A stretch of 64,000 nucleotides of DNA from Telluribacter humicola (GTDB lineage: Bacteria > Bacteroidota > Bacteroidia > Cytophagales > Spirosomataceae), in contig NZ_JAFIQT010000005.1 in assembly GCF_017355935.1 (NCBI RefSeq), positions 124,001 through 188,000 of the forward strand, read 5' to 3'. This document shows positions 44,362 to 53,016 of the stretch, one piece after another; within the stretch, counting starts at the first letter, position 1, and every line of letters begins with the position of its first letter. Under the pieces are notes generated by a model. It ran no database searches. It saw only the letters and a program-made list of their open reading frames with translations, and was not told the DNA's origin. The position numbers were made by a program, and so were the translations under genes.

Positions 44362-46218
44362 TCAGGTATTTACTTCAATGACTTGGTGGGCGGGTTTAGG
44401 TTGATAGAGCAGTGCTACCGCTTCCGGATGGTTTTTTAGCACCTGCTTCTGATTGACTGATCCCTTATCGGTCAATTCACCCGCATCCATTGATAATGTA
44501 AAGTCAGCGATCAGGACTCGTTTTATGAGGGTAGCGCTACCGGTACTTCTCTGACCCAAAATATCGAGGATCTGCTGCATTGTTTGTTTCAACTGAGCAC
44601 TGGCTGCGACTTCACGTAGATCCGCGTCAAAGGTAAGGCCGAAGCGGGCTTTGCATGCCTCTACCTCCGGGAATACCAGTGCCCCTACGTAGTCGCGGTC
44701 ATGGCCGGAAATGACTACATCCTGGATCAGTCCATTACCGGCAGCCAGCAGGGCTGATCGTATTGTGCCTACGTTGACCCAGGTACCGGTATTCAGCTTA
44801 AAGTCTTCGGCCAGACGCCCATCGAATAAGAGTCCCTTATATACATCATCCGGATCTACGAATCTAAGGGCGTCTCCGGACTTATAATATCCTTCTTCGT
44901 CGTAGGCTTTTTGGGTGGCTTCTTCATTGCGCCAGTAGCCGGGGGTAACGTTTCCTCCTTTGAAGCGAGCTTCCAGTTTGCCATCTACTGGTACCAGTTT
45001 CAGTTCCAGTCCCGGCACGGGTAGTCCCAGCAGACCGGCGAAGCCATCAGGGCGCGTGGAGAAAAGAGCGGAGGGGCTTGATTCGGTGCAGCCCAAACCG
45101 GTACTGATGATAATGCGCTCACCAACGGTGTCCAGCGCCAACTGCTCCAGAGCGTCCCACACGTGCTGGGGCATGCCGGCTCCGGCGTAGAAGAGCAGCT
45201 TGACCCGGCTAAAAAACTTTTCCCGAAGCCCCCGGTCCCTACGCAGGTATTCAAGCAGTTCACCAAAACCCTTAGGTACGTTGAAGTAGATGGTTGGAGC
45301 TATTTCCTGAAGATTGGCTACCGTTGCCTTCATTCCAGCCGGAGTCGGATTACCTTCGTCCAGGTATAGGGTACCCCCGTTGTACAAAATTAGTCCGAAG
45401 TTGTGATTGCCCCCAAAGGTATGGTTCCAGGGCAGCCAGTCAATGATCTCAAACTCTTCGGCCATGAAGGGGAAGGTCTGGGTAATCTGCTGCCAGTTGG
45501 TGCAGATGTTTCCATGCGTGTTGATTACTCCTTTGGGCAAACCGGTAGAGCCGGAGGTAAAAAGAATTTTGGCAATGGTATCAGGTTCAATGCGGTTGAA
45601 TGCTTCATCAACGGCATGGGTTGGAACAGTTGTTAAGAGGTCCTGAAAAAGGGTAGTCGGTATATCACCTGGATTTGACACAACTACTACCTCAGTATCT
45701 TTGGCAACGGCTTTCAGTGCTTTCTCGTACTTCTTTCCATCCGAAACGAACAGCATACCCGGGGTAAGCAGGTCCATAACGTGCCGGAGTTTCTGAAAGT
45801 CGGTAGAGCGTAGCGAGTAAGCGGGCGTAATAGATGAATAGGGTATACCTACGTGCAGGGCAGCCAGGGCCAGCAACCCGTGTTCAATGCTGTTCTCTGA
45901 GAGTATAGCAATGGGTCTTGAAGCAGAAACGTCTGCCTGGAGCAGATACTGGGCGATCTGTAAGACCTGGTCCAGCGTCTGCTGGTAGGTAAGAGTACGC
46001 CACTGCCCCTCACTAGTCCTCTGCCCGATAAATATATGGTCCGGCCGGACCTCGGCCCAGTGCAGCAGTCGCTCGGTCATCCGGGTGGGGTAAGGCTGTA
46101 AGGGCACTCGTGACTTCAGTAGGATGGTCCCATCTTCCCTGGTGGCTGTATCAATAGACACTTCACCAAAGTGGATCTTCCGGTATGGTGAGGATTGTAT
46201 GTCGTCTTTCAGGATCAT
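44362..46218 (-). CDS. fcs: Feruloyl-CoA / hydroxycinnamoyl-CoA synthetase
   Basis: A 618-residue adenylate-forming CoA ligase. It has the family's start with PYPTRMTERLLHWAEVRPD (about 42-60) and the phosphate loop ILFTSGSTGLPKG at about 218-230, and its length matches the roughly 620-residue feruloyl-CoA synthetases of Pseudomonas. It would activate ferulate, p-coumarate or caffeate to the CoA ester in the cytoplasm. Its start overlaps the stop of the crotonase gene by 4 bp, which fits consecutive steps of one pathway. Which hydroxycinnamate is preferred is unknown. Confidence 0.88.
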   Translation of the reverse strand: MILKDDIQSSPYRKIHFGEVSIDTATREDGTILLKSRVPLQPYPTRMTERLLHWAEVRPDHIFIGQRTSEGQWRTLTYQQTLDQVLQIAQYLLQADVSASRPIAILSENSIEHGLLALAALHVGIPYSSITPAYSLRSTDFQKLRHVMDLLTPGMLFVSDGKKYEKALKAVAKDTEVVVVSNPGDIPTTLFQDLLTTVPTHAVDEAFNRIEPDTIAKILFTSGSTGLPKGVINTHGNICTNWQQITQTFPFMAEEFEIIDWLPWNHTFGGNHNFGLILYNGGTLYLDEGNPTPAGMKATVANLQEIAPTIYFNVPKGFGELLEYLRRDRGLREKFFSRVKLLFYAGAGMPQHVWDALEQLALDTVGERIIISTGLGCTESSPSALFSTRPDGFAGLLGLPVPGLELKLVPVDGKLEARFKGGNVTPGYWRNEEATQKAYDEEGYYKSGDALRFVDPDDVYKGLLFDGRLAEDFKLNTGTWVNVGTIRSALLAAGNGLIQDVVISGHDRDYVGALVFPEVEACKARFGLTFDADLREVAASAQLKQTMQQILDILGQRSTGSATLIKRVLIADFTLSMDAGELTDKGSVNQKQVLKNHPEAVALLYQPKPAHQVIEVNT

Positions 46219-47024
46219 GCTTCTCCTACTTTTTTAGCTTTACCTTCCAGAAACAGCCGGAGGCGTTCTTTTGCTTCGGGTGCACTTTGTGAAATGGCCG
46301 CAACCAATGACTCCATCATCAGACCCTGTTCCTGCGACGACTCTGTTATGCGGGGTAGTACGTGCATGAGCGCGTAGTTGGTCATGCCGGCGTTGGAGCT
46401 TATCTTGCGGGCTAGTTCCATGGCTTTATTCAGCCCCTCCCCCTCATCCACCAGGTACTGCGACAGCCCGATGGTGTAGCCTTCCTCCGCTGTATAGACT
46501 CTACCCGTAAACATCATGTCCTGCATGCGCGCCATACCGATCAGCTTTGGTATTCGTACCGAGGCGCCACCTCCCACAAATATACCCCGTTGGCCTTCGG
46601 GTAAGGCATAAAAGGCAGAGGGCTCGGCTACCCGTATGTGGGCGGCACTGGCCAGTTCAAGACCTCCCCCTACTACCGCGCCGTGTAGTACGGCTACCAC
46701 CGGTACTTTGCCAAACTGCAACTTTTCCAGTGCACTGTGCCACATGCGGGAGTGGAAGATGCCTTCCACCACATCCCTCTCTTTCAACTCCGACAAGTCC
46801 AGGCCGGCGCTGAAATGATTTCCTTCACCATGAATGACCACACACTTGATGCCTTCGGGTATGTTAGTAAACAGTTTTTCCAGACAAAGTATAGTTTCAT
46901 CATTGAGTGCATTTCGTTTTTCCGGACGGCTGATCCTGACAATGAGGATTTCTCCCTCTGTCTCCAGCTGAAGAGTTTCGGAAATGAGGTTTAGTATAGT
47001 AGTATTGTTCATGAGTAGCTTCAA
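46215..47024 (-). CDS. Crotonase-family enoyl-CoA hydratase (hydroxycinnamoyl-CoA hydratase candidate)
   Basis: A 269-residue crotonase. The oxyanion-hole segments are HFSAGLDLSE (about 70-79) and GAVVGGGLELA (115-125). Both glutamates of classical enoyl-CoA hydratase are present: Glu123 in GGGLELA and Glu143 in ALPEGQRG. In hydroxycinnamoyl-CoA hydratase-lyases (vanillin-forming), the position of Glu123 is, to my knowledge, a serine. That favours a plain hydratase making the 3-hydroxyacyl-CoA. The gene overlaps the feruloyl-CoA synthetase gene by 4 bp. Two alternative starts exist near the N-terminus (Met1, Met5). Confidence 0.85.
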   Translation of the reverse strand: MKLLMNNTTILNLISETLQLETEGEILIVRISRPEKRNALNDETILCLEKLFTNIPEGIKCVVIHGEGNHFSAGLDLSELKERDVVEGIFHSRMWHSALEKLQFGKVPVVAVLHGAVVGGGLELASAAHIRVAEPSAFYALPEGQRGIFVGGGASVRIPKLIGMARMQDMMFTGRVYTAEEGYTIGLSQYLVDEGEGLNKAMELARKISSNAGMTNYALMHVLPRITESSQEQGLMMESLVAAISQSAPEAKERLRLFLEGKAKKVGEA

Positions 47025-47100
47025 GAGGTCAGATGGAATCCAATGGGATGTTTTCTATCAAATGTTTGGCAGATGGTACAAGCTGTTTTGCAAGCTGTAC

Positions 47101-48708
47101 TTATTTATTCCTCACCGTAATGATTACCCGCTGATACCTGGTAAGCGCAGGTGTACCATTGTCAGTTGCTTCAAGGATAAGATGTATGGTTTGGCCGGCC
47201 ACTGCATCATTGGGAATCAGTACCTCCGTTTGCTTCTGAGTAGGGTTAGAAATGACAACTTTGTTGGGATAGCTTCCTGCCTGGAACTGCCACCATTTGT
47301 GCGTAACCAGATCACCGTCCGGATCCGAAACCGCTCCACTTAACCGTACCTTAGCTCCGGGAGCCGCCATAAAACTGAGTGGCCCCTCAATGTGTACGAT
47401 CGGTTCGTGATTGGCATTGGCGTATTTTGGGGTTACCGACCATTTAAGACGGGCCGCAAAATCCTGTTGCGCCGCCGGAAAGAAATTAGGGTAGACAGGT
47501 TCATTGGCGTTTCTGTTCAACCTATCTGAGCTAAGAGTAGCTACCAAGGCCTGAGCTGATGTATCAGCAGGTTGTGAGAATATATTTGGGGTCTCCTGTT
47601 CCGGTGCCTTACGACCACCCCAACCCCCGTAGGTACTTGACTCGTAGGCACGTAATCCATTACCGAGCATGTTCATGAAGGTATGGTTATCCCCTTCACC
47701 CAACCAGGAGCCTTTCTCCTGAACAGGCATCCATACAACGTATCCCCTTTGCTTTAACTGTTCATTAGTTAAGCCCGTAAAGCCAAAGTAATCGAGTATA
47801 TCGTCTTTTACCATCTGTTTCCCATCTCCCCATACCCGGTACAAGGCTCCGAAGGGTCCACGATCGGAGACATTTTCCTTCATCCAGGAGGAGGTGAGAA
47901 AGGCAGCGTTCTTCGGAGTAGCCCGTAACTGGGCCCCATAGCCATAGTTGGGACCACCTCTGAACTGCCGGTACTCTATATCGGGCCAGTTTGGTTTGAT
48001 ATAGCTAGCATAGGTATCATCCTGATCACCGGAGGGCAGTAGTACTACCTTGCGGGAGATCTTCTTCTGGATAGCTTCCCACTGCGTAGTGTATTCGTAC
48101 TGGTCCTGAATTGATTTCAGAGCCCGGGCAATGGTGCTGTGTCCTCCCCAGGCGGTGATAAAGAGTGGTCCTGGCTTATCATCCAGAATCAGGGATTTGA
48201 TCAGATCAGAGCCCGGTGTATCTTTCGAATAATCACCATCGAATTCAATATTTCCATACCGGATTTTGGATTTAAGTACATCTGGCACCAGATAAGCCGG
48301 GTTATGCACTTTCAGGTTTGGATATACCTTCGCGTAGGCTTCGACCGCATCATGAATGAAACGTTCGTCTTTGCCCCAGCGCCATGATTCACAGGGACAC
48401 AAGTTCAACCCGAAACGGCTGTACTCCCGTCCCTGCACATACCACTTTGTACCCTTCCCATCCCCTTTCCAGTGAAACTGGCTGCTGGCGTAGATAAGTC
48501 CTTCTATGTTCAGGTCACTGCTGTAGAGTAAGAAGCGGATCAGTGAGTTATTATCGTCGAGTTCCGGATCAGCCGTTACCACAATGCGCGGTCGGGCTTG
48601 CTGTTGGAAAGATTGTGCGCTTGTACTAGTGGGAAATAGATAAGCTACAATAAGCCCACTTATAAACAGACTAAGAGTATTGTAGTACTTCTGTTTAGTT
48701 AAACTCAT
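47101..48708 (-). CDS. Secreted DUF1593 (Sde182-like, nucleoside-hydrolase-fold) protein
   Basis: A 535-residue exported protein. The N-terminal domain (about 35-330) is DUF1593, which has a nucleoside-hydrolase-like fold and keeps an aspartate-rich start, VVTADPELDDNNSL. The C-terminal part (about 420-535) is beta-rich and Ig-like. Relatives are named cellulose-binding proteins of unknown activity. I start at the ATG at 48708, which gives a standard signal peptide ending SAQS; the frame stays open 12 codons further. It sits between the MFS and crotonase genes and may handle a plant-derived glycoside or nucleoside. Confidence 0.83.
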   Translation of the reverse strand: MSLTKQKYYNTLSLFISGLIVAYLFPTSTSAQSFQQQARPRIVVTADPELDDNNSLIRFLLYSSDLNIEGLIYASSQFHWKGDGKGTKWYVQGREYSRFGLNLCPCESWRWGKDERFIHDAVEAYAKVYPNLKVHNPAYLVPDVLKSKIRYGNIEFDGDYSKDTPGSDLIKSLILDDKPGPLFITAWGGHSTIARALKSIQDQYEYTTQWEAIQKKISRKVVLLPSGDQDDTYASYIKPNWPDIEYRQFRGGPNYGYGAQLRATPKNAAFLTSSWMKENVSDRGPFGALYRVWGDGKQMVKDDILDYFGFTGLTNEQLKQRGYVVWMPVQEKGSWLGEGDNHTFMNMLGNGLRAYESSTYGGWGGRKAPEQETPNIFSQPADTSAQALVATLSSDRLNRNANEPVYPNFFPAAQQDFAARLKWSVTPKYANANHEPIVHIEGPLSFMAAPGAKVRLSGAVSDPDGDLVTHKWWQFQAGSYPNKVVISNPTQKQTEVLIPNDAVAGQTIHLILEATDNGTPALTRYQRVIITVRNK

Positions 48709-48744
48709 GATTTTTAAAGCTCTGTGAGTAGTTGAATAGGTCAT

Positions 48745-50103
48745 TTAGTTTTCATCAGTTAACTGCCCCTTGTTGTTTTCAATTGCCTCACGGTAAGGCT
48801 TTAGCCCCGTCCAGAAGCTGACTCCACCGACCACTCCTCCAATCAGTAGGAGCAGCGCCAGAGAGTAGCGAATGGCTCCTTCATCCTGAAATACAAAGTC
48901 GGTGAATATGGCTACCGTAGTAGGCCCCAGTCCCAATCCGATAAGGTTGAGAATAAAGAGGAATATGGCCGAAGCCAGTACCCTTACCTGGTTAGGCATT
49001 AATTCTTGTACAGCCGAGGCGGCCGCTCCTATGTTGGACGCCAGGAAGAAGCAGGGAATGAATAGGATGGCTAAGGCCAGAATGGGACTATCCAAAAGGG
49101 GAGCAAAGCAGGTTAGCGTAACGGCTATCAGAGAGATCAATCCTACGCGCAGACGACCATCAGTATGGCCCATCCTCACCAGCCGATCGGCGTACCAGCC
49201 TCCCCAGAGTACTCCCAGTCCGGATGCTACTACGAGTACAATCCCAAAGCCTAGTCCCGCGTGTGGCATGCTCCAGCCGTAGGTGCGCACCAGAAACGTA
49301 GGTACCAAGGCACTGCATCCGTAGTTGATCAGAGCGGAAAATGCCAACCCAAAGCAAATGGACAGGTAGGCCCATTTGTGTTTGAATATGATTTTGAGTG
49401 CTTCCGGTATACTTACTTCTACGGTCTTGCCTTCATTTTTGAGGAGGTTCTTACGAACCGGTTCCTTTACCGTCAGCATCAATGCGGACAGGATCAGGCC
49501 CGGCAGACCGATGTACACAAACAGGAGTTGCCAGGGATACAGAGAGCCCAGCAGCGGCACGTACACCCGTCCCTCAGTAGGAAGCGTGGCAATAATACCG
49601 GCCCCGATCAGCAGCGCTATGCCCGATCCCAGAAAGATGCCCGATGAAAAAATACTTAGAGCCGTAGCCAGGCGGCTTTTGGGGAAGTAGTCGGCAATCA
49701 TGGAGTAGGCCGAGGGGGACAGGGTTGCTTCACCTACCCCTACGCCCATACGGGCCAGAAAAAACTGCGAGTAGCTCCGGATGCCCCCGCATAGTACTGT
49801 CATCAGACTCCATAGGGCCACGCCGCTCATGATGATATTACGGCGACTATACCGGTCGGCGAGCCTGCCGATGATGACACCGAACAGGGTATAGAACAAA
49901 GCGAAGCTCAATCCCATGAGTAGGCTCATCTTAAAGTCGGTTAGCCCTAGGTCACGTTTGATAGGTACTACCAGCAGGCTGAGGATTTGTCGGTCGATGA
50001 ATGACGAAATATTGGCTAAGGTTAGTAAAAAGACTACGTACCAGCCGTATTTCAGAGAGGGTTCCTGGGCCTGTTCCAGAGGTAACTCTAAGGTTTGCTT
50101 CAT
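48745..50103 (-). CDS. MFS transporter (spinster-like), probable hydroxycinnamate carrier
   Basis: A 452-residue transporter with about 12 membrane helices. The first helix contains NISSFIDRQILSLLVVPIK, and the loop between helices 2 and 3 is GRLADRYSRRNII, both typical of spinster-type MFS proteins. GVGVGEATLSPSAYSMIADYF marks helix 4 onwards. In this position it most likely imports a hydroxycinnamate or related acid. The gene starts 10 bp after the acyl-CoA dehydrogenase stop and ends 36 bp before the chosen DUF1593 start. The substrate is inferred from context. Confidence 0.87.
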   Translation of the reverse strand: MKQTLELPLEQAQEPSLKYGWYVVFLLTLANISSFIDRQILSLLVVPIKRDLGLTDFKMSLLMGLSFALFYTLFGVIIGRLADRYSRRNIIMSGVALWSLMTVLCGGIRSYSQFFLARMGVGVGEATLSPSAYSMIADYFPKSRLATALSIFSSGIFLGSGIALLIGAGIIATLPTEGRVYVPLLGSLYPWQLLFVYIGLPGLILSALMLTVKEPVRKNLLKNEGKTVEVSIPEALKIIFKHKWAYLSICFGLAFSALINYGCSALVPTFLVRTYGWSMPHAGLGFGIVLVVASGLGVLWGGWYADRLVRMGHTDGRLRVGLISLIAVTLTCFAPLLDSPILALAILFIPCFFLASNIGAAASAVQELMPNQVRVLASAIFLFILNLIGLGLGPTTVAIFTDFVFQDEGAIRYSLALLLLIGGVVGGVSFWTGLKPYREAIENNKGQLTDEN

Positions 50104-50113
50104 AGGAGGAGTA

Positions 50114-51922
50114 TCAGATAAGTATTTCTGCTTCGGGATTGTATACTGATAGCTGTTCCTCCGACGTGAGCTGCTCGCACAATACTTTGCATTTTGTTAG
50201 CTCATAGTTGTAGAAGAACTTCATGGTTTGTATTTTAGAATGATAGAAGTCCTTCCGCTCCGTAGTAACAGTCGAACCGGATAACGCTTTTTCGGCCACC
50301 GTGGCCATTCTGAGCCACTGCCAGGCAACATTAAGGATCCCAAACAGCTGCATGTACAGAGTAGCGTTAGCCAGATAGGCTTCGTTACCTCTTTCTTCGC
50401 GTATCCTCAGCAAAAGCCCGGTTACTGATTTCCAGGCCTCAATGGACTGGTTCAGCTGGTCAGCGTAGAGTTGTAAGGCTTCTGATTCTAGAGCCACCTG
50501 TATATCCGGCATAACCTGCTCACTCCATAGGTCTACCGCCTGAGCATTGTTTTGAGGTATCTGCCGACCCAATAATGCAATGGATTGAATACCGGTAGTA
50601 CCTTCATATACCGGAAATATGCGAGCGTCCCGCGCTATTTGCTCAACGGGAAAATCAGTCGTATATCCATACCCGCCCAGTACCTGCAGAGCCTGATATA
50701 CCGAGCGATTTCCCTCCTCTGATCCGTACGTTTTGGCCACCGGCGTCAGGAGTTCCAGCAGGTCCAGGTAGTGCTGTTTCTGTGGTCCCTCGGAAACCTT
50801 CAAGAGATCCAGGTACTTGTAGCATTGAAGTATAAGAGCCAGAGTACCTTCGGTAAAGGCCTTCTGAATCAACAGCATTCTCCTGACATCCGGATGCTGA
50901 ATAATGGGAGCCGGTGGCGTATTGGGATCTTTGGCATCAGCCCGTCTGCCCTGAACCCGCTCCCGGGCGTATTGCAGTGAGGTACAGTAGGCCAGTGAGG
51001 CGACTGATACTCCGGCCAAGCCTACTTCCAGTCGGGCGCTATTCATGAGCTGGAACATGTATTGCAAGCCACGGTTGGCTTCCCCAAGCAGGTATCCAAC
51101 GCAGGTACCGGAGCCACCAAACTCAAGGTGCATAGCGGGAGTAGCCTTCTGACCCATTTTATGGTAGATACCAATAGACTCCACTCCATTGGGCACGAGC
51201 TTACCATCCGCACCAGGTCTATTTTTGGGTACGATAAAGAGCGAGATACCTTTCACTCCGGCCGGGGCGCCTTCGATTCGGGCAAGCACCAGGTGGATTA
51301 TGTTTTCGGTGATGTCCTGATCGCCCGCTGATATAAATATTTTTTGTCCTTTGATGTGATAGGCAGCCTCCCCTGCAGGTACTGCCATAGTAGTAATGTC
51401 AGATAATGAGCTGCCGGCCTGGCTCTCGGTAAGGCACATGGTAGCAGCCCACTGCCCGGACAGGAGTTTGGGCAGGTACAGGGCCTTCTGCTCCTCACTG
51501 CCGAACTGAAGTAGTACATTGGCAACCCCCTTCACCAGATCCGTAAACATCACAAAGCTGTTATTGGCGGAGGAGAGTATAAATTGAACCGCTGCGGCAA
51601 TGGTACGCGGCAACTGTTGGCCATCCCACTCGTTTGGAAAGGTAGCTGCCATCAGACCCGACTCTGTGTAAGCATGGTAGAACTTATGCACCAGGGGATG
51701 TACTTTTACCTGTCCGTCGGATAACTGAGGTTCCTCACGATCGACGGCCCTATAGGCGGGTTGTAAGTATTCTTCGGCTAGTTCGGTGGCTGCCTCCAGA
51801 ATCATATCAAAGGTTTCCCGGCTGTGGCCGTTGAAGTATTCATGAGCTGTAACTTCTTCCATGCCCAGTACCTCATACAGTACAAAATGGAGATGATCGC
51901 GGGAAAACGTTTTGACTGCCAT
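50114..51922 (-). CDS. Acyl-CoA dehydrogenase (long form), possible arylpropionyl-CoA dehydrogenase
   Basis: A 602-residue FAD-dependent acyl-CoA dehydrogenase with the extra C-terminal domain found in DmdC/AidB-like long forms. The FAD/substrate segments are MCLTESQAGSSLSD (about 162-175) and KIFISAGDQD (194-203), and the expected catalytic base is Glu440 in PVYEGTTGIQS. It would make the alpha-beta double bond of a CoA ester, so in this cluster it could convert saturated arylpropionyl-CoA (e.g. dihydroferulate) to the hydroxycinnamoyl-CoA, like HcaD of Acinetobacter. It is the first gene of the minus-strand cluster and is divergent from a LysR regulator. Confidence 0.9.
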   Translation of the reverse strand: MAVKTFSRDHLHFVLYEVLGMEEVTAHEYFNGHSRETFDMILEAATELAEEYLQPAYRAVDREEPQLSDGQVKVHPLVHKFYHAYTESGLMAATFPNEWDGQQLPRTIAAAVQFILSSANNSFVMFTDLVKGVANVLLQFGSEEQKALYLPKLLSGQWAATMCLTESQAGSSLSDITTMAVPAGEAAYHIKGQKIFISAGDQDITENIIHLVLARIEGAPAGVKGISLFIVPKNRPGADGKLVPNGVESIGIYHKMGQKATPAMHLEFGGSGTCVGYLLGEANRGLQYMFQLMNSARLEVGLAGVSVASLAYCTSLQYARERVQGRRADAKDPNTPPAPIIQHPDVRRMLLIQKAFTEGTLALILQCYKYLDLLKVSEGPQKQHYLDLLELLTPVAKTYGSEEGNRSVYQALQVLGGYGYTTDFPVEQIARDARIFPVYEGTTGIQSIALLGRQIPQNNAQAVDLWSEQVMPDIQVALESEALQLYADQLNQSIEAWKSVTGLLLRIREERGNEAYLANATLYMQLFGILNVAWQWLRMATVAEKALSGSTVTTERKDFYHSKIQTMKFFYNYELTKCKVLCEQLTSEEQLSVYNPEAEILI

Positions 51923-52069
51923 GCGTTTACATTTTTTTAGGTTTCTTTCGCTTAAAAGGAGAAAGAAAAGCAGGTCTTACCTATTTTGAATTGAGTCCTT
52001 GTGCTTACCTGTTCGTACTGTTGCTCTCAAAAATGATATTTAATCTCTTATAAGTTTAATTGTATTTTC

Positions 52070-52100
52070 TAATTTGGTAATTAGTATTTCTTATTGGAAA
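52070..52100. promoter_or_regulatory. Possible LysR-type binding region upstream of the LysR gene
   Basis: The intergenic region holds two short inverted repeats, TAAT-N6-ATTA at 52070-52083 and TTTC-N6-GAAA at 52087-52100, just before the LysR start. Such short A+T dyads fit LysR autoregulation sites but are also common by chance in A+T-rich DNA. Confidence 0.3.
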
Positions 52101-52107
52101 TTGCTGT

Positions 52108-53010
52108 ATGGAACTACGGCAACTGCGGTATTTTGTAGAAGTAGCACGCGAGCTACACTTTGGCCGCGCGGCAGAAAAGTTATTCATATCCCAATCGGCG
52201 CTCAGTCAGCAAATTCAACTTCTTGAAGAGGAGATTGGGGTTGACCTGTTTGTACGGGCTCTACGACTTAAGCAGCGGAAAGTGGAGCTTACGGAGGTTG
52301 GAGAACAATTTATGACGGATGCCGTGTCAATACTGAGACAGAGTGAAAAGGCTCTGGAAAATGCCCGTAACCTTGGGCAGCATAAAAACGAGCTGCGTAT
52401 CGGGTTTTTTAAACTGGCTTTTCGGAAGTGGGTGGTGGAGATACTACATACCATAGCCATACACTTTCCGGAGGTAGAGGTAAAGATCATTGAGTTCCCA
52501 ACGGTAGAGAGCGTGCAGGATGGCCTGCTGGAACAACGGATTGACCTTGGGATGACGCTGCTACCTCTGAAAGATGAGTCGCTAGCCTCGCAGGTATATA
52601 AAAGTGACTACCTCAGCGTGCTACTCTCGGAACATCATCCCCTGGCGTCGGCCGATCACATTGTACTGGAGGAATTGAAAAACGAGAAATGGGTGATCAT
52701 TAACAAGTCACTTCATCCCTTTTATGACTACATCGAGCGCCTTTGCCAGAAAGCGGGATTTAGTCGCGAAACCAACATCGTGCAGGAGGTATCATCCCAC
52801 GAGATGCTGTGTAGCCTGGTAAGTCTGGATATAGGTATTGCCTTTATGCCTTCCCTGTTTGATCTGAGCAAAGAACCCGGATTGGTGGCTAGAAAGGTAC
52901 TTAAGAACGGCGCTTCACCTCAGGAGATAGAAGTTAATCATGCCATAGCCTGGCGCAATAAGCAACTATCTCCGCTGGTGAAGGCCGTCGTCAATACAAT
53001 TATTGAGTAA
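52108..53010 (+). CDS. LysR-family transcriptional regulator
   Basis: A 300-residue LTTR with an N-terminal winged helix-turn-helix (about 1-60; RELHFGRAAEKLFISQSALS) and a periplasmic-binding-like effector domain (about 90-295). It is divergent from the acyl-CoA dehydrogenase across 185 bp, the usual arrangement for a LysR protein controlling its neighbour, so it probably regulates the hydroxycinnamate cluster in response to an aromatic or CoA-ester intermediate. The effector is unknown. It converges on the decarboxylase gene with a 6-bp gap. Confidence 0.92.
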   Translation: MELRQLRYFVEVARELHFGRAAEKLFISQSALSQQIQLLEEEIGVDLFVRALRLKQRKVELTEVGEQFMTDAVSILRQSEKALENARNLGQHKNELRIGFFKLAFRKWVVEILHTIAIHFPEVEVKIIEFPTVESVQDGLLEQRIDLGMTLLPLKDESLASQVYKSDYLSVLLSEHHPLASADHIVLEELKNEKWVIINKSLHPFYDYIERLCQKAGFSRETNIVQEVSSHEMLCSLVSLDIGIAFMPSLFDLSKEPGLVARKVLKNGASPQEIEVNHAIAWRNKQLSPLVKAVVNTIIE

Positions 53011-53016
53011 AGCTGA

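Noticed and set aside
46215-47024. Calling the crotonase a vanillin-forming feruloyl-CoA hydratase-lyase
   Set aside because: Both hydratase glutamates are present and no aldehyde dehydrogenase accompanies it, so a plain hydratase is the better reading.
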